Program-made: the position numbers and the translations under genes | NCBI GenBank assembly: GCA_965221625.1 | Contig: OZ244903.1 | Location: 1,054,001-1,118,000, forward strand | Source: Bin127 sp965221625 | GTDB taxonomy: Bacteria; Chloroflexota; Dehalococcoidia; Lucifugimonadales; Lucifugimonadaceae | DNA length: 64,000 nt | Reading direction: 5' to 3' | The notes under the pieces: model-generated | Told to the model about the DNA's origin: nothing | The model's input: only the letters and a program-made list of their open reading frames with translations | Databases searched by the model: none | Shown here: positions 1 through 9,702 of the stretch, piece by piece | Position numbering within the stretch: position 1 is the first letter of the stretch | Layout: every line of letters starts with the position of its first letter

Positions 1-1117
1 CCAGAATCGCCGCGCCAACGACCTCGGCGACCACCCCCATCACATGCACCGAGAGATCTCCGAACAAGCGGCTTCGGTGCAAGGCGCAATGCACGGTCGA
101 ATCGACTTTAGCAAAGCCGCAATCGACATCCCCGAGCTGCATGGCATTCCGAACTCTGTCGAACGCATCACTGTCGCCGGGATGGGCACTTCCTACTTCG
201 CTGCGATGGCCGGAGCTCACTGGTTCGAGCGTCTATCTCACATCCCGGCACGCCCCGAGTATGCCGGTGAACTCGCAGATCGTGACCCGATTCTCAACGA
301 AAACGACCTACTCATCGCAGTAACTCAATCCGGCGAAACCTACGACACCCTCGTGGCCATCGAAACGGCACAACGCAAGGGAGCACACGTCGCAGTACTC
401 ACCGCCAACCTTCACAGCGAAGCGACGCGCCTAGCCGACACAGTCATCGACATCGGTGCTGGCGTGGAGGTAGCCGTACCGGCGACGAAGACCTTCACCA
501 ACACGCTGCTCACGCTCTACCTCGCCAGCCTCCAACTCGGAAGCCGACGCGCGAGACTCTCACCGACACAGCTCGACCGCCACGTGCAATCGATCGCCAG
601 ACTGCCGATGGCCATCAACCGCACCATCGGCATGGAGGACTTGGTCACGCGTGTCGCCAACGAACATCTGCAAGACGTCTCAAACATGCTCTTCCTCGGA
701 CGCGGGGATCTCTTCCCCATCGCGATGGAAGGTGCTCTCAAGATGAAGGAGACGGCGTACGTCCACGCTGAAGGTTGCTCCGCGTCTGAGATGAAGCACG
801 GCATCAACGCATTGATTGAGCCGGGCACGCCAACCGTGGTTCTATTACCACGCAACGGCAACTTGCGACAGAAGATGATCGCCAGCATCTTCGAAGTGCA
901 GAGTCGTAACGGCAAAATCATCGCCGTTGCGCATCACCAAGACTCCGAGGTCGAAGAACTTGCCGACGCATTCATTCCCATCGACGCCGACGAGGACGAG
1001 CACGTGCCGTTCCTGATGACCATTCCGCTTCAGCAACTGGCATATCACGTCGCCGTTGACCGCGGTTACAACCCGGATCGACCTCGCAATCTCGCCAAGA
1101 CGGTTACCGTGGCGTGA
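1..1117 (+). CDS. glmS: Glutamine-fructose-6-phosphate aminotransferase, C-terminal part (5' end outside window)
   Basis: This is the isomerase half of GlmS, which makes glucosamine-6-phosphate from fructose-6-phosphate and glutamine for peptidoglycan precursors. The frame is already open at base 2 and reads NDLGDHPHHM into HREISEQ, which matches the linker found inside GlmS, so the ATG at 44 is internal and the gene is truncated by the window edge. Two SIS domains are visible. The first contains GTSYFAAMAG, QSGETYDT and ATKTFTNT. The second contains GRGDLFPIAMEGALKMKE and MKHG. The C-terminus RPRNLAKTVTV carries the lysine and tail typical of GlmS. The N-terminal glutaminase domain is not in view. 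The stop codon overlaps the GTG start of the next gene (GTGA). Confidence 0.93.
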   Translation, partial: QNRRANDLGDHPHHMHREISEQAASVQGAMHGRIDFSKAAIDIPELHGIPNSVERITVAGMGTSYFAAMAGAHWFERLSHIPARPEYAGELADRDPILNENDLLIAVTQSGETYDTLVAIETAQRKGAHVAVLTANLHSEATRLADTVIDIGAGVEVAVPATKTFTNTLLTLYLASLQLGSRRARLSPTQLDRHVQSIARLPMAINRTIGMEDLVTRVANEHLQDVSNMLFLGRGDLFPIAMEGALKMKETAYVHAEGCSASEMKHGINALIEPGTPTVVLLPRNGNLRQKMIASIFEVQSRNGKIIAVAHHQDSEVEELADAFIPIDADEDEHVPFLMTIPLQQLAYHVAVDRGYNPDRPRNLAKTVTVA

Positions 1118-2259
1118 ACTCAAACCGCATGAGGGCTTACGAACTCGTTCGCCATCGCATCGAAGAACGCGAGTCGCTGCTCTCACCATACGCCACCAAG
1201 TCGGCCTACGCCACCCGCGAACACGACGAGGAACCTTCCGAAGTGCGTGCCGCATTCCAACGGGACCGCGACCGAATCGTCCACTCGAACGGATTCCGAC
1301 GGCTCAAGCATAAGAGTCAAGTCCTCGTAAATCCCCAAGGCGATCACATCACGACCCGCATGACGCACGTGCTCCAAGTCTCTCAGGTCGCACGCACCAT
1401 CGCCCGCGCACTAAATCTCAACGAAGACCTCGTCGAAGCCGCAGCACTCGCCCACGACGTCGGACACACGCCGTTCGGCCACATCGGCGAGCGCGTCCTT
1501 AATGAACGGCTGCCCGACGGTTTCCATCACTCGCGCCAGAGCGTGCGCACGCTGAGACTGCTCGAAAAGCGAGGTCGCGGCCTGAATCTCACTCACGAAG
1601 TCTTGGACGCCGTCAGGAAGCACTCCAAACCGGAAGGCGAGTTCATCAATGCCGATGCCGTTGCCGACATGACCTTGGAAGCCCAGATTGTCCGCATCTC
1701 CGACGCCGTCGCCTACCTCGCACACGACGTCGCCGATGCCATCCGCGTCAACATCCTCGACTACGATGACCTGCCTGCGGACGTTAGAGACGCCCTCGGC
1801 GACGAGCACTCGAGCCGACTCAACGCCATGGTGTGCGACGTCATCGACGCCTCTTGGGACTGCACCGGATCCCCGCGCGTCAACCACGCGCGCGTCAACG
1901 AAATACCGCAGGCATTCGACGCCAAACCTTGGATCCGCATGTCGGCACCGATGCGCGACGTAGTAACCGGACTGCGCAACTTCATGTTCGAGAATGTCTA
2001 CCACCCCACCTCGGCGTCGGACGTTGGTTTACGCGCTCGCGATGCCGTGCACATTCTCCACGACTACTACACCCGTCATCCAGAGGACGTCCCCGAGTGG
2101 ATGCGCGTCATCTCCATTGAACCCGAGTACGCCGCTGCCGACTTCGTATGCGGCATGACCGACAACTTCGCCATTCAAGCACTCGAAACCATCAAACCCG
2201 GCAGTTCAGACGGCCTATACCAAGGACAAGTCGAAATCCCGCACACCAGCCCCGCTTAG
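1114..2259 (+). CDS. dgt: dGTP triphosphohydrolase-like HD protein
   Basis: A predicted deoxyguanosinetriphosphate triphosphohydrolase-like protein that cleaves dNTPs to deoxynucleoside and triphosphate. The 381-residue product has the family N-terminus (QRDRDRIVHSNGFRRLKHK, about residues 49-67) and the HD metal site: His85 in the THVLQVSQVAR helix, His114-Asp115 in LAHDVGHTPFGH, and a later Asp in RISDAVAY. The GTG start at 1114 overlaps the glmS stop codon by four bases and suggests translational coupling; an in-frame ATG lies at 1129. Its length is close to that of short, non-proteobacterial Dgt proteins. Substrate preference among dNTPs cannot be read from the sequence. Confidence 0.9.
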   Translation: MNSNRMRAYELVRHRIEERESLLSPYATKSAYATREHDEEPSEVRAAFQRDRDRIVHSNGFRRLKHKSQVLVNPQGDHITTRMTHVLQVSQVARTIARALNLNEDLVEAAALAHDVGHTPFGHIGERVLNERLPDGFHHSRQSVRTLRLLEKRGRGLNLTHEVLDAVRKHSKPEGEFINADAVADMTLEAQIVRISDAVAYLAHDVADAIRVNILDYDDLPADVRDALGDEHSSRLNAMVCDVIDASWDCTGSPRVNHARVNEIPQAFDAKPWIRMSAPMRDVVTGLRNFMFENVYHPTSASDVGLRARDAVHILHDYYTRHPEDVPEWMRVISIEPEYAAADFVCGMTDNFAIQALETIKPGSSDGLYQGQVEIPHTSPA

Positions 2260-2396
2260 GCACCGCGGCACTGTCCGTCTCCGCGTTGCATTTGCGAGGT
2301 GGACCTCAATCTCTGCCTTCTACGAAGGTCGCTTAACCCTTTGCCGGATTACCGATAACCTATACCCATCGCGACTACCTTCGACAGGGAGGAAGC

Positions 2397-3260
2397 ATGA
2401 GAATCGATATCGCCGGTGCCGGCACCCCCGTTCCCGCACACGACCGCTTTGGGTCGTCATACGTCATCAACTTCGGCGACAACGAGAAGCTGATGTTCGA
2501 CTGCGGACCGGCAACCACGCACAAACTGGTCAAGATGGGGCACAATCTCACCGAGATCAACAACCTCTTCTTCACCCACCACCACTACGACCACGACGTC
2601 GACTACCCCTGCTTCATCCTCAGCCGATGGAACCTCTTCACCGGCGGAGAAGAGAACCTCAAGGTCTACGGTCCGAACCTAACCGAGTTGATCACGCATC
2701 GTTTGATGGACGAACACGAAGGTGCATTCGCCCACGACTGGATCGCCCGCATCAACCACCCGTTGAGCCTCAACGCCTACACCTCGCGTGGTGGCATCTT
2801 GCCGCGTCCGAAACCGGTAGTCGAAGCCAAAGACATCGCTCCCGGGCTGGTCAAGTCCGGCTCCGACTGGCAAGTTACCGCAGCACCGGCGGAGCACGTC
2901 GAACCCTGGCTCGACTCCCTCGCCTATCGGGTCGACACCGAGGAGGGCAGTGTAGTCGTTACCGGCGACACCCGACCTTGCGACAGCGTAGTCGAACTCG
3001 CCAGAGACGTCGACACATTAGTCTGTCTCTGTACGCACATAGCCGACGAGGAAGACGACACCGCCGAGTCTAAGTACATGTGCGGCTCCACCACCGCCGC
3101 CAAGATGGCGCAAGACGCCGGAGCAAAGAAACTCATCCTCGTCCACCAAACTGAGAAACTCGACCACCCCGGCGAAACCGAACGCGCCCTAGTCGACATC
3201 GCCAACTACTACGACGGCCAAATCATCTGGGGCCGCGAACTGCTCAAGGTGCAAGTGTAG
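2397..3260 (+). CDS. Metallo-beta-lactamase-fold hydrolase (RNase Z/AtsA-like)
   Basis: A 287-residue metal-dependent hydrolase of the metallo-beta-lactamase superfamily. The zinc-binding motif HHHYDHD (form HxHxDH) begins near residue 61, a second metal segment VTGDTRPC lies near residue 185, and a late histidine is in KKLILVHQTE. The N-terminus MRIDIAGAGTP and the overall order resemble the RNase Z/AtsA (arylsulfatase-like) branch. The substrate is unknown. A strong Shine-Dalgarno sequence, GGGAGGA, lies just before the ATG, supporting this start. The gene has its own 137-base leader after dgt and converges on the Mrr gene. It could be tRNA 3'-processing RNase Z, but the body is closer to small-molecule hydrolases. 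Confidence 0.8.
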   Translation: MRIDIAGAGTPVPAHDRFGSSYVINFGDNEKLMFDCGPATTHKLVKMGHNLTEINNLFFTHHHYDHDVDYPCFILSRWNLFTGGEENLKVYGPNLTELITHRLMDEHEGAFAHDWIARINHPLSLNAYTSRGGILPRPKPVVEAKDIAPGLVKSGSDWQVTAAPAEHVEPWLDSLAYRVDTEEGSVVVTGDTRPCDSVVELARDVDTLVCLCTHIADEEDDTAESKYMCGSTTAAKMAQDAGAKKLILVHQTEKLDHPGETERALVDIANYYDGQIIWGRELLKVQV

Positions 3261-3357
3261 GCGGTTATCTTCCTCGGTTGCGACACGACTTAAGCAACGC
3301 CTCGACGTACAGATCGAGACCGCCGCACGTCAGCACATACACTGCGCCCCGAGAACG

Positions 3358-4206
3358 TCAAATGTTGCCGAACCACTCCGGATCGACCGTTACCTTCTCC
3401 ACCATCTCAGTCGACACCCCCAACTCCAACTCCTTCAGCTTCTCCGCCAACGCCGTTCCATCAATCAGGTCGATCGGAGAAACTCCATCTTTGGTCGCTT
3501 CCTGTTTGGCACCTGTCGTGAAGTTACCCGTGGTAATGAACAATCCCTTGTGACCGAGTGCCGGTATCGCACCTCGGAAGTTGCGTACGTCGCCGGCCGA
3601 TACGCTGTTGCGGAAGCGTTTGCACTGGAACACCACCGGGAAGCTGATTAATTCGCCCATGCGGAGGATGCCGTGTCCGTCGATGCCACCGTCGCCCGGT
3701 TTGCCCGTAACTGTTACCTCCGTGAAGCCAGACTCCCGCAGCATGCGTGCGCACAACCGTTCAAACGCGTCTGGCGACATCTCCAACACACACTCGATCA
3801 ACCGTTCCTGCCAGTTGTCATCCTCATCGGCGTCAGGCGGTGTTTCGTCATCACCATCGTCCTCAACCTGCTCATCGCTGGAACGACGTTTGGCGTTTAG
3901 TACCTCTCGAACGACTCGATCCGGATCGACTCTTCGAGTCTCCACACCTTTCGGAGTCAGAGCCCAAACTCCCTTCGTCGAGTTATTGATCAACCCGTAC
4001 TGCTTGAGATAGGACCTAGACCAACCCAGTCGATACTCGACTTCAGTCCAAGGGCCCTTGCCGTGCAGTAGGTCAGTAACCGATTCTGGCAGTTGCTGCT
4101 CTTCGATGACGATCTCTGCAATCTCCCCATTCGAAGCACTGCCACCCGCCTTACGAAGCGCGTCAAGCGTCGGATTCATCAGTTCCTTAAACTTCGGGAC
4201 ATCCAT
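3358..4206 (-). CDS. mrr: Mrr-family restriction endonuclease
   Basis: A 282-residue stand-alone Mrr-like nuclease. Residues 1-95 form the Mrr N-terminal winged-helix region (PTLDALRKAGG to ALTPKGVE), followed by an acidic linker (DDGDDETPPDADEDD, about residues 115-130). The C-terminal Mrr catalytic domain starts at SPDAFERLCARMLRESGF and has the PD-(D/E)xK residues intact: Asp in GDGGIDGHG near residue 175 and the QCK triad near residue 193. Family members cut methylated DNA (type IV restriction). No specificity subunit or methylase is adjacent, although three beta-class methyltransferases lie elsewhere in the window. It converges on the MBL-fold gene, leaving about 97 bases between stop codons. 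Confidence 0.9.
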   Translation of the reverse strand: MDVPKFKELMNPTLDALRKAGGSASNGEIAEIVIEEQQLPESVTDLLHGKGPWTEVEYRLGWSRSYLKQYGLINNSTKGVWALTPKGVETRRVDPDRVVREVLNAKRRSSDEQVEDDGDDETPPDADEDDNWQERLIECVLEMSPDAFERLCARMLRESGFTEVTVTGKPGDGGIDGHGILRMGELISFPVVFQCKRFRNSVSAGDVRNFRGAIPALGHKGLFITTGNFTTGAKQEATKDGVSPIDLIDGTALAEKLKELELGVSTEMVEKVTVDPEWFGNI

Positions 4207-4561
4207 ATCAGTCTCCGTTTCATCGCGTCTTCACGCAGTCGCAAACAACTCACTCGCCAGCATCATCGCGACGAATGCGCGTGCACATCGTACGTGAATC
4301 TTACGACATCGGCTCGTTCAGGAACCTAAGCAATAGTGAGATCACGCCTTGCCTCGTCCAAACCCGACGAGCTCGGCTTCAACAATAGGTGAGTTTGCCG
4401 CGCTCACGTATGCCCGATCCAGACTCCACGGATTGAACCAGAATCCCGTCGTAGGTCGAAAAAAGACCCACGGCATACCAAGAAGGATATGAACTTGCTC
4501 TAGCCCGATGACGCGGTTACGCAATCAGCCGGAAACCTGTCGGAGGTCGACCCCAAAAGGA
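4207..4561. other. Intergenic, no supported gene
   Basis: This stretch separates the mrr start from the stop of the first cassette protein. A 60-codon minus-strand frame at 4342-4524 exists, but it has no recognisable domain and no convincing ribosome-binding site. It should contain the mrr promoter; no clear -35/-10 pair was identified. Confidence 0.4.
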
Positions 4562-6169
4562 CTACGGCGATGCCGTCGGATCTGGAGTTGGCGTCGGTAC
4601 CGGTGGAGCGGCAGGTCGCATGCGGAGCATCAGCAGATCGCCGTCATTCCACGGTTGCGTTGCGACGTCCCAAGTGATCGTGCCGCCTGACACCGTGGCT
4701 TCGGCACCGAGAAGACTTAGCGTCACATTGCCGTCCAGACCGATGAAGTCGAGATCGTATGCGTCCGATGGTGCCGAAGGCGACAGCACCATCGTTACCT
4801 CGCCATCCTCCCACTCGATGCTCGAAATCGACTTCGTCCCACGTCCTTCGACATCAAACTCAACCGGCTTCAACTGACCATTCGTCGCATCCGCCCCTAC
4901 GGCATCCCCAATCGCTACCGGATCAAAGAACGCCTCGTGCACGACATCATCGGGTGCGGTGACGGTGATGACCAACTCGTCCCACTTCTTTTGTTCTTCC
5001 GGCGTACCATCGCACAACGCGAGAATGTACGACAGTTCCCAGAAATAAATCCGATATTCGCCGACAGGTAATGGACGCTTCGTGGCGACCTTGAACGGAT
5101 AGGCACCTTCGAAGAGATGTTGATCATTGCCTCCAATCGAAACTCCTCCGTACGTGCGTGGTTGGATTTCCGGCCAACCAAATGATCCGGAAATTCCTTG
5201 ATGAATTTGAATGCCATCTGGTAAACCTGAAGCGAGCGGGATCTTGGTAGTTACGCGGTAATACTCACCGCGAAGGTCAACTGTGTACTGAACTTCCCGC
5301 TCTTTTTCGTATTTTTTCCGGACACATTCTTCGTACTCCTCATGCGTGTACTCAGTCGAACCAGCTTCCTTGGCTGCGGTTATCTCAGCCTCTATGTCGC
5401 CGATGCGCGATTTGAGAGCCGAAAGCGAAATCGTCGCAAGTTGTGTCGTGTCTTCGTCAGTTTCGGGCGGCTCTTCCAACAGGAATCGCTGTTCAGTCGA
5501 ACTGGATGCAGAGGCTTGACCCGAAGCTCCGGATTCGGTTGTTGGCGTGGCGGCGTCGGGCAACCACATCTGGAATTCGCCAGTTAGTGTGAACTGTTCG
5601 TACCCGAGTGGGTCCAGATATCCGAGTCTGTATCGGTCGGCCTGGTCGGTGCTGGGTATCCAGTCGGTATTGATCAAAAAGACGACTGCTTCGCGATCGT
5701 CCCAACGCACATCCCTCAATGGGATGAGATCGGTCCCTACAGTGGATGCCCCTAACGCAGTCTCGTAGTGGATCCCACTTTGTTCTGCAACGGCCTTCAA
5801 CTCACTGGAACCGCTGCCCTTTAGGTACTCCAGGACGTCAAATGTGAACTCCAATGCGACGACATAGGAACTGCCCTCGAACTCGTCGTGTTCGTCGTGG
5901 TGGTGTAGCGTCTCGACGATCTGTTGCACGGAACTGAGTTTGACGCGTGCGATCGCATCCGCGAAGACGATCCTTTCCTCAATGGTCCATGGTCCGTAGG
6001 TTTGAATCTTGGCTCCCAATGCCGTGTTCCCTGACCCGACGCGTGAGATTAAACCGGTACCGAGATCGAAGGCTAGCCCACTGACACAAGTCATGCCGAT
6101 GGCAAACACCAAGAAGCCCATCACCAACCAACGACGCCATCGTCGCAATACCGAACCATACTCCCTCAT
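4562..6169 (-). CDS. Secreted cassette-family protein 1 (unknown function)
   Basis: A 535-residue exported protein of an unnamed family with two paralogues just upstream. An N-terminal hydrophobic segment (LVMGFLVFAIGMTCVSGLAF, about residues 15-34) is a signal anchor or signal peptide. Residues about 60-395 form the family's variable N-module, with landmarks EERIVFADAIARVKL, FTFDVLEYLKGSG, WDDREAVVFL and RFLLEEPPE. Residues about 400-520 are the conserved cassette (HEAFFDPVAIGDAVGADATN through WNDGDLLMLRMR), followed by a short PTPTPDP tail. AAAGGAG lies about 9 bases before the ATG. Function is unknown; the repeated WDDRE and YLKGSG motifs suggest one folded domain. It is the shortest of the three paralogues and lacks the long Pro/Thr tail. 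Confidence 0.85.
   Translation of the reverse strand: MREYGSVLRRWRRWLVMGFLVFAIGMTCVSGLAFDLGTGLISRVGSGNTALGAKIQTYGPWTIEERIVFADAIARVKLSSVQQIVETLHHHDEHDEFEGSSYVVALEFTFDVLEYLKGSGSSELKAVAEQSGIHYETALGASTVGTDLIPLRDVRWDDREAVVFLINTDWIPSTDQADRYRLGYLDPLGYEQFTLTGEFQMWLPDAATPTTESGASGQASASSSTEQRFLLEEPPETDEDTTQLATISLSALKSRIGDIEAEITAAKEAGSTEYTHEEYEECVRKKYEKEREVQYTVDLRGEYYRVTTKIPLASGLPDGIQIHQGISGSFGWPEIQPRTYGGVSIGGNDQHLFEGAYPFKVATKRPLPVGEYRIYFWELSYILALCDGTPEEQKKWDELVITVTAPDDVVHEAFFDPVAIGDAVGADATNGQLKPVEFDVEGRGTKSISSIEWEDGEVTMVLSPSAPSDAYDLDFIGLDGNVTLSLLGAEATVSGGTITWDVATQPWNDGDLLMLRMRPAAPPVPTPTPDPTASP
4577..4967 (-). repeat. Shared cassette, copy 1
   Basis: C-terminal coding cassette of protein 1, about 390 bases including the start of the PTPTP linker. 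It is nearly identical in DNA sequence to the three other copies (6480-6870, 8172-8528, 10766-11152). A run of about 50 bases encoding part of NGQLKPVEFDVEG is the same in all four, synonymous positions included. Confidence 0.85.
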
Positions 6170-6379
6170 TTGCGAAACTCCTTTCTGTACCTAATGAGGG
6201 CGTCCAGGGTGTTGATTTCGAAAAACTTGGCGCACGTATTCATTGTCCCCCAACGGGACGACGACGACGGAGCGTGTACCGTTACATCTTCACATCCGGA
6301 CGGGAACTCACCAATGATTGGCGCGAAATAGTCCGCACTGAATCACCCGACACTCATCGGATCGACCGTTTCCTAAAAC

Positions 6380-6398
6380 GAGTTCCGCGCCGGAACTC
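6380..6398 (-). terminator. Candidate intrinsic terminator after cassette protein 2
   Basis: A perfect 8-bp stem (GAGTTCCG/CGGAACTC) with a 3-base loop, followed on the minus strand by GTTTTA. It lies 35 bases past the stop codon of the 1085-residue protein. The stem is short and the T-run is only four bases. Confidence 0.5.
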
Positions 6399-6432
6399 AC
6401 CCAAACGGACGAGTTGGCCAATCCAGGATCGT

Positions 6433-9400
6433 CTACGGCGATCCCATCGGCACCGGCGTTGGAGTCGGCATGTTGGTTGGATCGGGAGTTGGCGTCGGTA
6501 CCGGTGGAGCGGCGGCGCGCATACGGAGCATCAGCAGATCACCGTCGTTCCACGGTTGGGTTGCGACGTCCCAAGTGATCGTGCCACCCGATACCGTGGC
6601 TTCTGCACCGAGAAGACTGAGCGTCACATTACCGTCAAGGCCGATGAAGTCGAGATCGTACCCGTCCGAAGGTGCCGACGGCGAAAGCAGCATCGTCACC
6701 TCGCCTTCCTCCCACTCGATGCTCGAAATCGACCTCGTACCACCTCCCTCGACATCAAACTCAACCGGCTTCAACTGACCATTCGTCGCATCCGCCCCCA
6801 CAGCATCCCCAATCGCCACCGGATCAAAGAAAGCCTCGTGCAGGACGCCATCGGGTGCGGTGACGGTGATATTCAGTATGGTGGTTACGAAGTGCTCTCT
6901 ATCCAAGGCGGGATTATAGTCGCAGGGGATCCAACGAGGTGATTGACTCTTGCGCGCAACTTTGTAAAGGCCATCGGATATGGGCCGAGTAGTGACTTCC
7001 TCCCAAAAATATCCTGTGCTCGGGTCACCATCTTCGTCATCCAATAACTGGCTCACGAAAAGATCCGAATTGGGTTCCACGATCCACCATTTGCCGTAGT
7101 AATCGTCTTGGCTATGGCGTGCATGGCTACCGATTCGCTGCCCTGCGGCCAGTCCTGAGGCCATGGTGTAGTTTTCGGTGAAGGGGTTCCACCAATTGGG
7201 GTCGGCTTCGAATTCTGCTTCGAAGTACAGTTTCGACTCAACACAATCTGCGTATCCGGGTATGTTGCTACCAGCTTCGAGGAGTTCATCATTGGCTCGG
7301 ATCAATTCTCGCATTTTGGAAAGCGTGATGGTCTTAATCGTGGACTGACTTGAACTCGCTGAGCTATCGCTTGAAGTGTCGGCAGGTGCTTCAGTCAGAT
7401 AGCGACGTTCGACGTTGGTGCCAACTGCGTCATGTGATGTCTCGGGTGCAACGGCGATCGGAAGCCAAGCGCGGTTGTGCTTGCTGGTAATCGCGAATTT
7501 GTCAGTTTCGTTCCAGTTTTCGCGATCAGAAAATGTCGTCTCGCCGTCCACGCTGGGGTCTTGCAGCTCGTGTACGTATCTGACCAGCACGATAGCCTCG
7601 CGATCATCCCAACTCGCGTTGCGCAGAGCGAGTTGGGCCTCCGCGACCGCAATTGCTTCGGCTTCGTTGACCCGGCGGCTGTAAACCTCAATCGGCAGAT
7701 AGGACCTAACGACTAGCTCGTCACCGCCGCCGCCTTTGAGGTATTCGAGTACCTCGAACTGGAACACGAACATCGGAAAGTTGCGCCGGATCCCGACACT
7801 GACATCACCTTTGGACGACTTAAGTTGGACACGTGCGATGATATCGGCGCGATTGATGACCTCATCAAGCGTCGTCGGAGCTGATTCAAATGAAGAGTGT
7901 TCCGATGTTCCTTGCCCACTAACCGCTACTGCCTGAGGTGGCATCGGAGTTACGGTTGGTGCCAGTAGCGGTTCGGGGGTGTTCGTGAGTGATGCTGTTA
8001 GTGGTGGTGTAGGTGGTGCGGCCGTCGGCATGGTTGCGGTAGGTGTTGCAGTTTGCGGAGGAACCACATCACGTTGTGGCGAGAGTGTTGGTTCAGGGGA
8101 TGGAGGCGTTGCAAGTAGCGGCGGATGAGAGGGTATTGGTGCGGTGGATGGTGTAGGAGGTTGCGCTCGCGCGGCAGTCCGCATGCGGAGCATCAGCAGG
8201 TCGCCGTCGTTCCAAGGTTGCGTTGCGACGTCCCATGTGATCGTGCCACCCGATACCGTGGCTTCTGCGCCCAGAAGACTCAACGTAACATTGCCGTCCA
8301 ACCCAATGAAGTCGAGATCGTATCCGTCCGACGGTGCCGAAGGCGACAGCACCATCGTCACTTCGCCATCCTCCCACTCGATGCTCGAAATCGACCTCGT
8401 ACCACCACCTTCGACATCAAACTCAACCGGCTTCAACTGACCATTCGTCGCATCCGCCCCCACAGCATCCCCAATCGCCACCGGATCAAAGAACGCCTCG
8501 TGGACGATACCTTCGGGTGCGGTTACGGACACGAAGAATTCAACTGTGTTTCTAGCAATATCGGGGATATAGTCGCAAGGAACGAACTTATGGTCTTGAT
8601 AGTTCCAGAAAAACTCGTATATGTCCTGGGGCAAGGGACGCTTCGTGCGAGTCACACCGTTACTGTGAGGTGCGATTTCGAAGAAGTCTTTGTCGGAACC
8701 GTCAAGCCAGATGTTCGCTTGGAGAGGATGTGTTGCTTGCACTGTGGTCCAAACCGGAGAACCTGAATCCAATGAGTAATCCAGACGGACGTAGGTACTC
8801 TCGCCGCGTTCTCTCGCCTCGTTTACTCGACGTTCATCGTGAAAGGTTTCCTCGATGCACTGCTCGTATGCCCAGTCGCCTTCGCCTTCAGCTAGCCACT
8901 GATCCAATTTGCGAATCAGCGACTTCATTTCATCGACTGAAATCGTCTCGATCTCCGTTGACGTCGAAGCTCCTGAATGAGGAGCTTCCAGGAAATACCT
9001 CGATCCCTCCGTCGTGGAAGACGCGTCATTAGTGCTGATTTCCTGCGTTGGCGCAGGAGTAGTGATCGGTAACCACACCTTATTTTTGCTCTTGATGTCG
9101 TACGCGAACATCCGGCCTAGTTGGTAACGCTCAGAAACACCGGATTCTCCTACGATCTTGTATGCCATGACGATCGCCTCGCGATCGTCCCAACTACGAT
9201 CGCGGTCGTTCTCCCATTTTTGCGCCGCCTCCAAGGCCGATTCCATTGAGTGGTAGGGATTCGAGAAGTCAATGCTGACCCAATCGATGTACCCGTCATC
9301 TGCACTAATCTGGATAAGCTGCTCGATGACGTCGGATCTGAGATCCACAGTGGCAAACGCCGTTATCTCTGTCCCGCCAGATCCTTTGAGATACTCCGAC

Positions 9401-9690
9401 ACGTCGAATGTGAAGTGCACGAGACCTCGATATAGGTTTTGCCCACCATCACTCGCCACAACTAGCTCAGCGGTCGAAGAAGTACTCTTCAACTTCGCCC
9501 TGAAGATGACATCAGCACTGAAAACGCGTTCGTTTAATCCCAACTCGCTGACCGAAGGCAGTTCTACCGAGTCGCCCTCGACGATTGGTGAAACGAATTC
9601 AGATTCGTCTTGAGTACAACCTACCGAGACCAAGGATACCGCAAGCAAAAATACGCAAAGTACCGTATTGTGAAAACTAAATTTGCGCAT
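6433..9690 (-). CDS. Secreted cassette-family lipoprotein 2, internally duplicated (unknown function)
   Basis: A 1085-residue predicted lipoprotein (hydrophobic LCVFLLAVSLVSVGC, lipobox Cys near residue 25) made of two full copies of the family unit. N-module 1 spans about residues 40-385 (ERVFSADVIFRAKLKS, FTFDVSEYLKGSGG, WDDREAIVM) and cassette 1 about 387-506. A Pro/Thr/Ala linker runs to about 583. N-module 2 (INRADIIARVQLKSSKGD, FEVLEYLKGGGGDE, WDDREAIVLV) runs to about 940, followed by cassette 2 and a PTPTP tail. The two N-modules have diverged strongly, whereas the two cassettes are almost identical. It probably arose by fusion of two tandem paralogues. Function is unknown; a cell-surface role is inferred from the lipobox. 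Confidence 0.85.
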   Translation of the reverse strand: MRKFSFHNTVLCVFLLAVSLVSVGCTQDESEFVSPIVEGDSVELPSVSELGLNERVFSADVIFRAKLKSTSSTAELVVASDGGQNLYRGLVHFTFDVSEYLKGSGGTEITAFATVDLRSDVIEQLIQISADDGYIDWVSIDFSNPYHSMESALEAAQKWENDRDRSWDDREAIVMAYKIVGESGVSERYQLGRMFAYDIKSKNKVWLPITTPAPTQEISTNDASSTTEGSRYFLEAPHSGASTSTEIETISVDEMKSLIRKLDQWLAEGEGDWAYEQCIEETFHDERRVNEARERGESTYVRLDYSLDSGSPVWTTVQATHPLQANIWLDGSDKDFFEIAPHSNGVTRTKRPLPQDIYEFFWNYQDHKFVPCDYIPDIARNTVEFFVSVTAPEGIVHEAFFDPVAIGDAVGADATNGQLKPVEFDVEGGGTRSISSIEWEDGEVTMVLSPSAPSDGYDLDFIGLDGNVTLSLLGAEATVSGGTITWDVATQPWNDGDLLMLRMRTAARAQPPTPSTAPIPSHPPLLATPPSPEPTLSPQRDVVPPQTATPTATMPTAAPPTPPLTASLTNTPEPLLAPTVTPMPPQAVAVSGQGTSEHSSFESAPTTLDEVINRADIIARVQLKSSKGDVSVGIRRNFPMFVFQFEVLEYLKGGGGDELVVRSYLPIEVYSRRVNEAEAIAVAEAQLALRNASWDDREAIVLVRYVHELQDPSVDGETTFSDRENWNETDKFAITSKHNRAWLPIAVAPETSHDAVGTNVERRYLTEAPADTSSDSSASSSQSTIKTITLSKMRELIRANDELLEAGSNIPGYADCVESKLYFEAEFEADPNWWNPFTENYTMASGLAAGQRIGSHARHSQDDYYGKWWIVEPNSDLFVSQLLDDEDGDPSTGYFWEEVTTRPISDGLYKVARKSQSPRWIPCDYNPALDREHFVTTILNITVTAPDGVLHEAFFDPVAIGDAVGADATNGQLKPVEFDVEGGGTRSISSIEWEEGEVTMLLSPSAPSDGYDLDFIGLDGNVTLSLLGAEATVSGGTITWDVATQPWNDGDLLMLRMRAAAPPVPTPTPDPTNMPTPTPVPMGSP
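6480..6870 (-). repeat. Shared cassette, copy 2
   Basis: C-terminal cassette of protein 2. It shares with copy 1 a nearly identical block that also covers the upstream PTPTP linker DNA (GGAGTTGGCGTCGGTACCGG, plus strand). Confidence 0.85.
8172..8528 (-). repeat. Shared cassette, copy 3 (internal)
   Basis: Internal cassette of protein 2. It is nearly identical to the others across the cassette body, but its flanking linker differs (RTAARAQPPTPSTAP instead of AAAPPVPTPTPDP), which marks one edge of the shared block. Confidence 0.85.
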
Positions 9691-9702
9691 CTTGACGTTT
9701 CA

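Noticed and set aside
4342..4524. 60-residue minus-strand frame between mrr and cassette protein 1
   Set aside because: No domain, no ribosome-binding site and no neighbour that would explain it.
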